This document shows, piece after piece, positions 38,201 through 45,978 of a DNA stretch of 64,000 bases. The stretch lies in NCBI RefSeq assembly GCF_001402915.1, contig NZ_CP012945.1, forward strand, positions 3,573,501 to 3,637,500, in the 5' to 3' direction. This DNA is from Devosia sp. A16 (GTDB lineage Bacteria; Pseudomonadota; Alphaproteobacteria; Rhizobiales; Devosiaceae). Each line of letters starts with the position of its first letter. The stretch's first letter is position 1. The notes beneath the pieces were generated by a model. The model made no database searches and was not told the DNA's origin. It saw nothing but the letters and a program-made list of their open reading frames with translations. A program made the translations under genes and the position numbers.

Positions 38201-38666
38201 TGGCGGCGATCAGCTCGCCGATCTGGCCCTGGCGGACCAGCGCAGGGGAATGGGCGCCGGTCGAGGCGTCGGCGAACAGCAACTGGACGTCGCGGGCCCG
38301 CACTTCCTTGCCGTTGACGCGATAGACCGAGCCCTGCTCACGCTCGATCCGCCGCGTGACTTCCAGCACGTCGGCACTGTTGAGCGGAGCGGGGGCAGTG
38401 CGGTCGGAATTGTCGAGAACGAGGGTGACTTCGGCGGTGTTGCGGCCGGGCCGGCTGCCCGAGCCGGAAAAGATCACGTCGTCCATGCCCGAGGCGCGCA
38501 TCGCCTTGTACGAGCTTTCCCCCATCACCCAGCGCAGCGCTTCGACGAGGTTGGACTTGCCGCAGCCGTTCGGTCCCACCACGCCGGACAGACCGGGCTC
38601 CAGATAGAGCTCGGTCTGGTCGCAGAAGGATTTGAAGCCGTGCAGCTTGAGGCGCGTGAATTTCAT
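35208..38666 (-). CDS. smc: Chromosome segregation ATPase SMC
   Basis: A 1152-residue SMC protein of full length. Walker A is GPNGCGKSN (31-39), the coiled coil is interrupted by a hinge at about 515-640, and the C-terminal head carries the signature LLSGGEQALTAM (from 1049) and Walker B ICVLDEVDAPLDD. With ScpA and ScpB, not in this window, it compacts and separates chromosomes. It is transcribed with the DsbA-like gene 24 bases upstream; this smc-dsbA-dciA-mutY order is usual in alphaproteobacteria. Confidence 0.97.
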   Translation of the reverse strand: MKFTRLKLHGFKSFCDQTELYLEPGLSGVVGPNGCGKSNLVEALRWVMGESSYKAMRASGMDDVIFSGSGSRPGRNTAEVTLVLDNSDRTAPAPLNSADVLEVTRRIEREQGSVYRVNGKEVRARDVQLLFADASTGAHSPALVRQGQIGELIAAKPQQRRALLEEAAGISGLHSRRHEAELRLRAAEQNLERVDDVIAQVEQQLETLKRQARLAVRYRALSGDIRKAEATLFHIRWIAARFNERDAEAAQAKLVRELAEAQHVELEAQKVVFLADKALAPLREKEAAAGAVLQRLTILAEQLDSEARRAEARLNELGERLQQIEQDAVRERALVGESDEALAAAAEERAQLEAEVGDEQQALGAARTAMEAAQNAVAEAEGEARTAADALAQLRARRGAAERSVAEARSRVIRLETQIADVAREAEHLARTLGADATLNSRREALEAAQDNARAAEAAAVGAETAAAAAQAAVDALRPELQQIEAALNRLEAEAQTLSRILNHGGASKWPAVVDQLQVAPGYETALGAALGDDLDASSDAAAPLHWAGTASRGDAALPAGATPLSQFVSGSPLLKRRLDQIGLVEAADAARLMAELQPGQRLTTRAGGLWRWDGFVAAADAPTAAAERLAQRNRLAELEAEVEQVRARRNSRRADAATLSEALDNARTDERQQRETWRNAQREITVAQGELDKAQRAISELAARQVALDETRARLDANLAEAATAAEEAELLLIETGDETEASALAATRQSVLGELREQADQARMKLGGFETAARMRNSRLAQIATDIAAWSRRRDGAASQLATLDARTAEVREQLVALQASPESLAERRRTLEDEIAVAREAHQAATDALSIGDTRHREADKAQRLAHDALSGFRAELARVEERIKGLLAQRHQIERQVHETLGIEAAQTAQLAGIRPEHALPAEAQVESQVDRLKAERERLGGVNLGAEKESEEVREKLDLMVTDRDDLIAAIAKLRAGIQSLNREGRQRLNEAFERVNAHFQELFTSLFGGGTAELQFVESDDPLEAGLEILARPPGKKPSTMTLLSGGEQALTAMSLIFAVFLTNPAPICVLDEVDAPLDDANVERFCNLLDMMTQRTETRFLVITHNPITMARVDRLFGVTMAERGVSQLVSVDLKGAEAAVRAAS

Positions 38667-38690
38667 CGCGCGCCCCGATCGGGCAGCGCG

Positions 38691-39350
38691 TTAGGAGAGC
38701 AGCGGATCGATTTCGGCCTTGAGAGCCTCAAACGAGTTTTCTCCAGTCAGCATCTTGCCGTTGATGTAGAACGTCGGCGTGCCCTGGAGCTTGAACTCGT
38801 CCAGCGCCTGGTCCCGCACCGCCTCCAGTCCCTTGAACAGGTCCTGATTCGTCAAGGCGGCGTCGTAGGTTTCCTTGGTAAAACCGAGCTGCTGGGCGAT
38901 GGCGAAGATGGCGTCGTTCGGCGTGTTCGACGCAGCCCAGGTGTCCTGGGTCTTGAAGAAGGTGTCGATCACCTCGTGGTACTTGTCGGCGCCCGCCGCC
39001 TCGGCGAGCATGAACACCACCGCATCCAGCACGTTGCGCATGAACGGGCGCGGAATGAACTGGATCTTGTTGGTGTCGATATACTCGGCCTTGAGCTGCG
39101 GGTAGACCGTATTGGTGAACGCCGCGCAGTGCGGGCAGGTCGGCGACAGGTACTCGATCAGCGTCACCTTGGCATCGGCCGGCCCGAGCGGGTGGTCGGC
39201 GACGCCGCCGGCCGGCGCCATCAACTTGGCCTGGTCGAACTGCTGGGCGAGGGCGCTGGTGGCGCCGAACAGCGCGCTGAAGCTGGTGCCCACGGCTGCC
39301 GCAGCAACTGCTGCGCCCGAGCCCACGAGAAGGTTGCGACGGTTGGCCAC
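38691..39350 (-). CDS. DsbA-like periplasmic thiol oxidoreductase
   Basis: A 219-residue thioredoxin-fold protein with the active site CPHC in LSPTCPHCAAF and the helical insertion usual for DsbA relatives. The N-terminus NRRNLLVGSGAAVAAAAVG looks like a Tat-type signal, ending near ALAQ. It probably introduces or isomerises disulphides in periplasmic proteins. Start GTG at 39350 is chosen because GGAG is 8 bases before it; the frame is open upstream. Together with smc it forms one transcription unit. Confidence 0.9.
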   Translation of the reverse strand: MANRRNLLVGSGAAVAAAAVGTSFSALFGATSALAQQFDQAKLMAPAGGVADHPLGPADAKVTLIEYLSPTCPHCAAFTNTVYPQLKAEYIDTNKIQFIPRPFMRNVLDAVVFMLAEAAGADKYHEVIDTFFKTQDTWAASNTPNDAIFAIAQQLGFTKETYDAALTNQDLFKGLEAVRDQALDEFKLQGTPTFYINGKMLTGENSFEALKAEIDPLLS

Positions 39351-39525
39351 GAGTTTTTCTCCGTTTTCGTTGATCGCCCTATATCGCGCCCAACTTAGGC
39401 GGGACAAGCACAACCGGCGATGAACACTTCGCGAGGTCCGGCAGGGAAAATTGCTCCAGTGGGGCGATTTGTGGAGCGAAGGCCGTCAGAGCTGCGCTCG
39501 AATGGCAATGCGGAACAGACTTCGA

Positions 39526-40047
39526 TCATTTGCTCTTTCTCCGAGCCATCGCCTGGCCCAGTTGTCTGAGCGCATCGCGCACGCCGGGGTCGCTCACCCG
39601 TTCGACCGTGCGGCTGATCCTCGCGCGGGTCACTTCCGGCAGCGCCGGCACCGTCTGCGGCACCTCGTCTTCGATCACGAACGGTTCGGCGCTGAGCCGC
39701 ACCTGTCCGACGAGGAAGTAGCCATAGTAGCGGTTGATCGAGGCGGCGACCCGCTGGCCCTCATGCGACAGCGCCAGCGCATGGCCGGGGTGGCAGCGCA
39801 GATAGAGCGTCGCCCCCTCGGCCCCCTTTTCGCCGCGTGGCCAGCTCAGCTTGTCCGGGCGGGTCACCTTGTCATAGGGCGCCGGCGCGATGGTCGGCCA
39901 ATGGGAGAGGATATCCCGGCTGGCGAAGCCGCGCTTCTTCAACGCGGGGTCGAGCACTCCGCCCAGGGCTTCCGCCACGCCGACAGCGCGGTTCAGCCGC
40001 CTGGGCGGTGCATCGTCATTGGCTTTCGATTTCGGCTTGTCCGCCAC
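39526..40047 (-). CDS. DUF721 protein, DciA-like helicase loader
   Basis: A 173-residue protein with the DUF721 core: a basic start, VAEALGGVLDPALKKRGFAS, ILSHWPTIAP and the later LRCHPGHALALSHEGQRV strand region. DUF721 includes DciA, the ancestral loader of the replicative helicase DnaB in bacteria without DnaC. The protein is therefore probably involved in replication, though DciA function in this branch is inferred. The GTG at 40047 has GGGAAG upstream; a TTG at 40056 is an alternative. It is divergent from mutY by 63 bases. Confidence 0.82.
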   Translation of the reverse strand: MADKPKSKANDDAPPRRLNRAVGVAEALGGVLDPALKKRGFASRDILSHWPTIAPAPYDKVTRPDKLSWPRGEKGAEGATLYLRCHPGHALALSHEGQRVAASINRYYGYFLVGQVRLSAEPFVIEDEVPQTVPALPEVTRARISRTVERVSDPGVRDALRQLGQAMARRKSK

Positions 40048-40110
40048 TGGTAACAACTTCCCGCCACCGCTTGCGCCCGCCGCTGCGGCGCGCCATCTCT
40101 GCGCCCTATC

Positions 40111-41187
40111 ATGTCAAAAGCCGCGCCCCAGCAAAACCCCGTGCCGCTCGATGCCGCCGCCGTGCTCGCCTGGTACGACCGGCATGCCCGCACCCTGCCT
40201 TGGCGCGTCGGTCCTGCCGACCGCGCCCGCGGTGTCGTCGCCGACCCCTACCGGGTCTGGCTCAGCGAAATCATGCTGCAGCAGACCACGGTCGCCGCCG
40301 TCGGCCGCTACTACGCGCGTTTCCTCCACCTCTGGCCGACGGTCGCCGATCTCGCCGCATCGCCACTCGAGGCGGTGCTGGTCGAGTGGGCAGGGCTCGG
40401 CTACTACGCCCGAGCCCGCAACCTTCACGCCTGCGCCAGGGCCGTGGTCGAGCGCTTCGACGGCCGCTTTCCGACCAGTGCGGCCGAACTGCTGACCCTG
40501 CCGGGCGTCGGCCCCTACACCGCGGCGGCCATTGCCGCGATCACCGGCGATGAGCCGGTGGCGGTGGTCGACGGCAATGTCGATCGGGTGGTGGCGCGCT
40601 ATCTGGCGCTCGAGGTCCCGGTGCGTGACGCCAAGGAACTGGTGCGCGGCACCGTGCAGGCAGCGGTGCCCGAGCGCGCCGGCGATTTCGCCCAGGCGCT
40701 GATGGATCTCGGCGCCACCATCTGCGCCCCGCGCAATGCCAGCTGCATGCTCTGTCCGCTGCAGCCGGGCTGCCGCGGCGCCAGGGGCGAGCCGCTGCTC
40801 TATCCGGTGAAGCCCGAAAAAGCCGACCGCCCGACCCGTTACGGGCACGCCTTCGTCATGCGCGACGCCGATGGCGATGTGTACCTGCAGACCCGGGCCG
40901 AGACGGGGCTGCTGGCGCAGATGACCGAGACGCCGGTCTCCGATTGGACGTCCGACAAGCGGGCCGTGGTCCATCCGATCGCCTCGGACTGGCGCCATCA
41001 CGGGCAGGTGGTCCACGTCTTCACCCATTTCCGGCTTGAACTGGAGGTGTGGTCGGCGGTGGTGCCGGAGCCGCGAGAGCTCAAGGCCGGCTGGTGGGCC
41101 GATCCGCGCGAGCTCGACGCCGAGGCGCTGCCGAGCGTGTTCCGCAAGGTGTTGGCGGCCGCCGGGTTGCAATGGACAGAAAAATGA
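40111..41187 (+). CDS. mutY: A/G-specific adenine glycosylase
   Basis: A 358-residue HhH-GPD glycosylase. Catalytic Glu53 lies in SEIMLQQTTV, the helix-hairpin-helix in LTLPGVGPYTAAAI with Asp154 in VVDGNVDRV. The [4Fe-4S] cysteines are 205, 212, 215 and 221 (Cys-x6-Cys-x2-Cys-x5-Cys). A C-terminal MutT-like domain recognises 8-oxoguanine. It removes adenine mispaired with 8-oxoguanine. A 12-base hairpin follows the stop in the convergent gap to ccrM. Confidence 0.96.
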   Translation: MSKAAPQQNPVPLDAAAVLAWYDRHARTLPWRVGPADRARGVVADPYRVWLSEIMLQQTTVAAVGRYYARFLHLWPTVADLAASPLEAVLVEWAGLGYYARARNLHACARAVVERFDGRFPTSAAELLTLPGVGPYTAAAIAAITGDEPVAVVDGNVDRVVARYLALEVPVRDAKELVRGTVQAAVPERAGDFAQALMDLGATICAPRNASCMLCPLQPGCRGARGEPLLYPVKPEKADRPTRYGHAFVMRDADGDVYLQTRAETGLLAQMTETPVSDWTSDKRAVVHPIASDWRHHGQVVHVFTHFRLELEVWSAVVPEPRELKAGWWADPRELDAEALPSVFRKVLAAAGLQWTEK

Positions 41188-41189
41188 AA

Positions 41190-41216
41190 GCCGCCGGCTC
41201 CTGAGGAGCCGGCGGC
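41190..41216 (-). terminator. Hairpin between mutY and ccrM
   Basis: GCCGCCGGCTCC-TGA-GGAGCCGGCGGC, a perfect 12-base stem. On the minus strand it is followed by CTTTCATTTTTCTG, so it most likely terminates ccrM; on the plus strand there is no T-tract. Confidence 0.75.
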
Positions 41217-41248
41217 GAGCGCAGCCTGAGTTGAATTGGAGGTCAGAT

Positions 41249-42400
<1,152 letters not shown>

Positions 42401-42429
42401 CTAACAATGTTGGTTGTAAGGCGTTAGGG

Positions 42430-42444
42430 TTAAAGGGGATTTAA
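42430..42444. promoter_or_regulatory. Perfect CtrA box upstream of ccrM
   Basis: TTAA-AGGGGAT-TTAA matches the CtrA consensus TTAA-N7-TTAA exactly. It ends 51 bases before the ccrM start codon, a normal distance for promoter control. Confidence 0.75.
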
Positions 42445-42453
42445 GCTCCGAGG

Positions 42454-42468
42454 TTAGCGAGAGGTTAA
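42454..42468. promoter_or_regulatory. Second, one-mismatch CtrA-like box
   Basis: TTAG-CGAGAGG-TTAA differs from the consensus by one base. Its centre is 24 bases from the first box, between two and three helical turns. Confidence 0.5.
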
Positions 42469-42564
42469 GGTGCGGATACGGGTTGGGCGCGCAAACGGGC
42501 GTAGGCGTCATTCCCGCGGAGGTGGGGTTCTGGTGCGAGCTGCCATGGTGCCTACCCGCCGGCT

Positions 42565-42642
42565 GTCATCCCTGCGAAAGCAGGGACCCATCCATCCACC
42601 TGCGCCGGCTGCGATTTGGGTGCCTGCTTTCGCAGGGATGAC
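42565..42642. repeat. Family B inverted-repeat element
   Basis: The 390-base gap between ccrM and rnhB holds the CtrA boxes and this element. The 26-base arms (GTCATCCCTGCGAAAGCAGG...) match with one mismatch and are separated by 26 bases. Besides these I see nothing in the rest of the gap. Confidence 0.75.
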
Positions 42643-42769
42643 ACCGAGTTTGGGGCGCTGCGGGGTGGCAAGTTCGCACACGATCCGAGCAGTCGACGTG
42701 CCTTAAGCACTGTGGGCCTGTGTGGCGATGACGTGGGCGGAGGATTGGAGGAATAGGTTGTCAACCGCC

Positions 42770-43561
42770 TCAGGCGGCGATCGTCTTCATCCGCTGCGCC
42801 TGGATACACGGGGCGAAATCCATCCGGTGATGGCGGCCCGGGCCGTGCGTGGTCAGCGCTTCGAGATGCTGCGGCGCGGCATAGCCCTTATGGCTCGAAA
42901 AGCCGAAATGCGGCTCTTCGCAGTCCATGATCAGGCACATCCGGTCACGGGTCACCTTGGCGACGATCGAGGCGGCGGCGATCGATACGGACCGGCCATC
43001 GCCGCCGACGATCGCTTCGCCGGGGCAGGGCAGGTCCTTGGGCAGCTTGTTGCCGTCGACGAGGATGTGGTCGGCCTTGACCTGCAGGCCGAGCACCGCC
43101 TTGCGCATGGCCCACAGCGAGGCTTGGAGGATATTGAGCTCGGCGATGATCGAGGGAGGCGCCACCGCGATCGAGACGATCGCCGAGGCCATGATCTTCT
43201 CGTACAGCACCTCACGCTCGGCGGCGCTCAGCACCTTGGAGTCGTTCAGCCCTTCGGGCACCTTGCGATGGTTGAGGATCACCGCCGAGACCACCACCGG
43301 CCCGGCCAGCGGACCCCGCCCGACCTCATCGACGCCACAGACGAATTTCGCCCCACGCCTGATGGCGGCGCGCTCGAACTTGAGCGTCGGCTTGCTGATG
43401 ATGACAGGCGAATCGGGCGGCATGTCCTCAAGCATCGCCATGCACGGCCGCGGGGCAAGTGGCATCTGCGTTACCGGCGTCACTTCCTCTTCCTCGGCGT
43501 CGTACGCCTTGAGATTGGCGAAAGCGCGGTGGATGTCGGCGCGTGCATTCGCGTGCTTCAC
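42770..43561 (-). CDS. rnhB: Ribonuclease HII
   Basis: A 263-residue type 2 RNase H in my choice of start (GTG at 43561). The active-site region is CGVDEVGRGPLAGP (Asp78, Glu79), with further acidic residues in DHILVDGNKLP and VAKVTRDRM. It removes RNA from RNA-DNA hybrids and misincorporated ribonucleotides. The N-terminal 70 residues before the catalytic core are variable. The open frame continues another 23 codons upstream, but these are inside a family A element. GAGGGGG upstream of the GTG, spaced shortly, comes from the element itself. Confidence 0.92.
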   Translation of the reverse strand: MKHANARADIHRAFANLKAYDAEEEEVTPVTQMPLAPRPCMAMLEDMPPDSPVIISKPTLKFERAAIRRGAKFVCGVDEVGRGPLAGPVVVSAVILNHRKVPEGLNDSKVLSAAEREVLYEKIMASAIVSIAVAPPSIIAELNILQASLWAMRKAVLGLQVKADHILVDGNKLPKDLPCPGEAIVGGDGRSVSIAAASIVAKVTRDRMCLIMDCEEPHFGFSSHKGYAAPQHLEALTTHGPGRHHRMDFAPCIQAQRMKTIAA

Positions 43562-43562
43562 G

Positions 43563-43758
43563 TCCCCCTCTCTGGCGAAAACTAAGGACTTAGCTGCGCT
43601 AAGCCCAAGTTTTCGCTTTCTCCCCGCCAAGGGGGAGATGAGCGGTGGCCTCCATTTGCATCGGAGTATCAGTCGGGACTCTCCCCCTTGGCGGGGGAGA
43701 AAGCAAAATCTTAGGTTTAGCCGTTTGGCTAAGCCTTAGATTTTGCAAGAGAGGGGGG
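43563..43758. repeat. Family A element, copy 6, with long terminal inverted repeats
   Basis: About 196 bases. Outer arms begin CCCCCTCTCTGGCGAAAACT and end in a near complement (CCCCCTCTCTTGCAAAATCT when read from the other side). Each outer arm contains its own hairpin (ACTTAGC/GCTAAG type). Inner arms CTTTCTCCCCGCCAAGGGG and its complement frame a 44-base core. It lies between rnhB and the radical SAM gene and resembles a miniature transposable element. Confidence 0.75.
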
Positions 43759-43773
43759 AGCCGCGGTTCCCGC

Positions 43774-44919
43774 TCAGAACAGGCTCATCTGCCCGTCATC
43801 CACCGTCGGCGCCGTGAACAGGTCGGTGCGCAGCGGCGGGATCGGCCGGTCGAGCTTGTAGCGCGCCTTGGCCAGATCGACCCGCTGGCGCAGCAGTGTG
43901 GCGTACGGCCCTTCGCCGACGAAGCGCGTGCCGAAGTTCGGATCGTTGTCCTTGCCCCCGCGGGTGTCGCGCACCAGGCTCATCACGTGGCTCACCCGGT
44001 CGGGGAAATGCCGCAGCAGCCATTCGCGGAAGATGTCGCGCACCTCGCCCGGCAGCCGCAGCAGGATGGCATTGGCGCCCACCGCGCCCTGCGCCGCCGC
44101 CGCGTCTAGGATGCGCTCGAGTTCCATGTCGTTGATTGCCGGGATCATCGGCGCGGCCATCACCGTGGTTGGGATGCCGGCCTCCGACAGCAGCCGCATG
44201 GCTTCGAGACGCTTTTCCGGCGTCGAGGCGCGCGGCTCCATCTTGCGCGACAGGATGTGGTCCATGCTGGTGATCGACAGCGCCACACGCACCAGGTTCA
44301 GCTCGGCCAGCGGCTTCAGGATGTCGAGGTCGCGCACCACCAGCGCCGACTTGGTGGTGATGGTCACCGGATGCTTCGTTTCGAGCAACAGCTCGAGAAT
44401 GCCGCGCGTCAGCTTGTGCTTGCGCTCGGCCGGCTGGTAGGGGTCGGTATTGGTACCCATGGCGATGGGCTTGGGCTTGTAGCGCTTGTCGGCCAGTTCG
44501 CGCCGCAAGAGGTCGACGGCGTTGGCCTTCACATAGATGTCGCGCTCGAACTCCAGCCCCGCCGAATGGCCGAGATAGGCGTGCGTCGGCCGCGCGAAGC
44601 AGTACGAGCAGCCATGCTCGCAGCCGCGATAGGCGTTGATCGAACGATCGAAGCCGATATCCGGGCTCTCGTTGCGGGTGATGATCGACCGGGCGCGCTC
44701 GACATGCTCGATGGTTTCGAACGGCTTCAAATCCTCGACCTGTCCCCAGCCATCGTCGAACTCTTCGCGGCTCTGCCGGTCGAAACGGCTGCCCTTGTTG
44801 GTCTGCGCGCCGCGCCCGCGATTGAGCGCCGGATCGACATAGCGCCGCACGATCAGGTCCGCATCGCGCGTACCGCTCAGCTTCTCGAGTTGCTCGAAAT
44901 TGGGGGCGCTGACCCGCAT
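43774..44919 (-). CDS. Radical SAM protein of the PA0069/Spl-like family
   Basis: A 381-residue protein. The radical SAM cysteines are Cys100, Cys104 and Cys107 in RGCEHGCSYCFARP. Downstream segments such as NTDPYQPAERKHKLTRGILE and TKSALVVRDLDIL identify the PA0069 (Rv2578c-like) family, related to spore photoproduct lyase. Its substrate is unknown; the SOS box upstream suggests a DNA-repair or damage-response role. Start ATG at 44919 has GGAG 7 bases before it; an open frame upstream to 45195 overlaps the regulatory region. Confidence 0.9.
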   Translation of the reverse strand: MRVSAPNFEQLEKLSGTRDADLIVRRYVDPALNRGRGAQTNKGSRFDRQSREEFDDGWGQVEDLKPFETIEHVERARSIITRNESPDIGFDRSINAYRGCEHGCSYCFARPTHAYLGHSAGLEFERDIYVKANAVDLLRRELADKRYKPKPIAMGTNTDPYQPAERKHKLTRGILELLLETKHPVTITTKSALVVRDLDILKPLAELNLVRVALSITSMDHILSRKMEPRASTPEKRLEAMRLLSEAGIPTTVMAAPMIPAINDMELERILDAAAAQGAVGANAILLRLPGEVRDIFREWLLRHFPDRVSHVMSLVRDTRGGKDNDPNFGTRFVGEGPYATLLRQRVDLAKARYKLDRPIPPLRTDLFTAPTVDDGQMSLF

Positions 44920-44986
44920 GTCCGTTCTCCAAACCCTCAAGCGACTCGCCGCGGGTAACGTTCCATTAGGAATAGCACCGTCACGA

Positions 44987-45001
44987 GAACAGAACAAGAA
45001 C
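44987..45001. promoter_or_regulatory. SOS (LexA) box
   Basis: GAAC-AGAACAA-GAAC fits exactly the GAAC-N7-GAAC (GTTC-N7-GTTC) operator of alphaproteobacterial LexA. It lies 68 bases before the radical SAM start codon and about 200 bases before the VOC gene on the other strand. Confidence 0.7.
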
Positions 45002-45194
45002 AAAGCCGTGGAGAGACGACCCGGCCGCGTTGACGGGCTGCCGCCGCCTGCTAGGCTCTTTGCGTCAGAAAAGGAGAGGCAGGTGCGGTTGGCCCTGTCC
45101 CGCTGCGGCGGTCCTGGCCTTCGCTTCGGCGATTGAGTCCCATGACCTTGAACGCTGCTCCATCGGGGAGCAGCGCAACGAAAGGTCTTGGCCA

Positions 45195-45621
45195 ATGCAG
45201 CCTGCAGTTTCCGTCATCACCCTCGGCACCACCGATCTTGCGCGCTCCCGGCGCTTCTACGTCGAGGGGTTCGGTTGGACGCCGGTCTACGAAAGTGACG
45301 TGATCATCTTCTACCAGCTCAACGGCGTGGTGCTCGGCACCTTCCTTGCCGCCGAGTTCGAAGCGGACATGAACCGCACCGGCCTGCGGACACCGGGTGC
45401 CTTCGCCCCTGGCCCACAACGTCGCCACCGAACGGGAGGTGGCTCCATTGATCGCGGCTCTGGCGTCCGCCGGTGGCCGCGTCATCCGTCCGGCGGACAA
45501 TCCTCCGCATGGCGGTCTGCGCGGCTACGTCACCGACCCCGACGACCACGCCTGGGGGGAGATCGCCTGGAACCCCGGCTTCGCCATGGACGAGGCCGGT
45601 AACGTGAGGTTCGGGCTCTAG
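45195..45621 (+). pseudogene. VOC/glyoxalase-fold gene with frameshift
   Basis: Two frames together give a complete protein of the vicinal oxygen chelate fold of about 141 residues. The first part, from an ATG at 45195 (AVSVITLGTTDLARSRRFY), breaks after TPGAFA. The second frame continues LAHNVATEREVAPLIAAL to VRFGL and a stop at 45619-45621. The break is at a CCCC run at 45406-45409; removing one C joins GAFA to LAHNV, the expected family sequence. It is therefore an inactivated gene, a sequencing error, or less likely a programmed shift. Its function would be a dioxygenase/glyoxalase-like metal-binding protein of unknown substrate. Confidence 0.8.
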
Positions 45622-45800
45622 AGCCAGCCGGTGCGGGGCGAGGTTCTGCCTCGCCCCGCACCGGTCAGCGGCGGGCGGCCCCAGAGCGCGCTCGAGCCCG
45701 AACGTTCGGGAGCTCTTGGATGCACGGGCCGCGGCAAGGGGGCCGGAACGGGTAGAGCCGGGTTGCCTGCAGGTTCTGTTGTCATCGCGATGAACTGCAG

Positions 45801-45929
45801 CAGACGGCCCCCTCCCATCCTCCCCCATGAAGGGGGAGGTGCCCCGCCGGCATGTTTGGCACGATCGAAGACAGAGCCTCGACCCTTCACCTCCCCCCTT
45901 GTGGGGGAGGTCGGGAGGGGGCTGTCTGT
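45801..45929. repeat. Family A element, copy 7
   Basis: The 357-base gap between the VOC gene and glyS holds this element. Its 41-base arms (45801-45841 and 45889-45929, e.g. CCCCCTCCC...AAGGGGGAGGTG) match at about 35 positions with a 47-base loop. The left third of the gap has no feature I can recognise. Confidence 0.75.
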
Positions 45930-45978
45930 ATCAGTTGGGCCAACTATGTCGGCCGAATGCCGGAACGGGCGGGAGGAC

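Noticed and set aside
44920-45195. N-terminal extension of the radical SAM gene by 92 codons
   Set aside because: It would cover the SOS box and gives low-complexity sequence; the ATG at 44919 has a good ribosome site.
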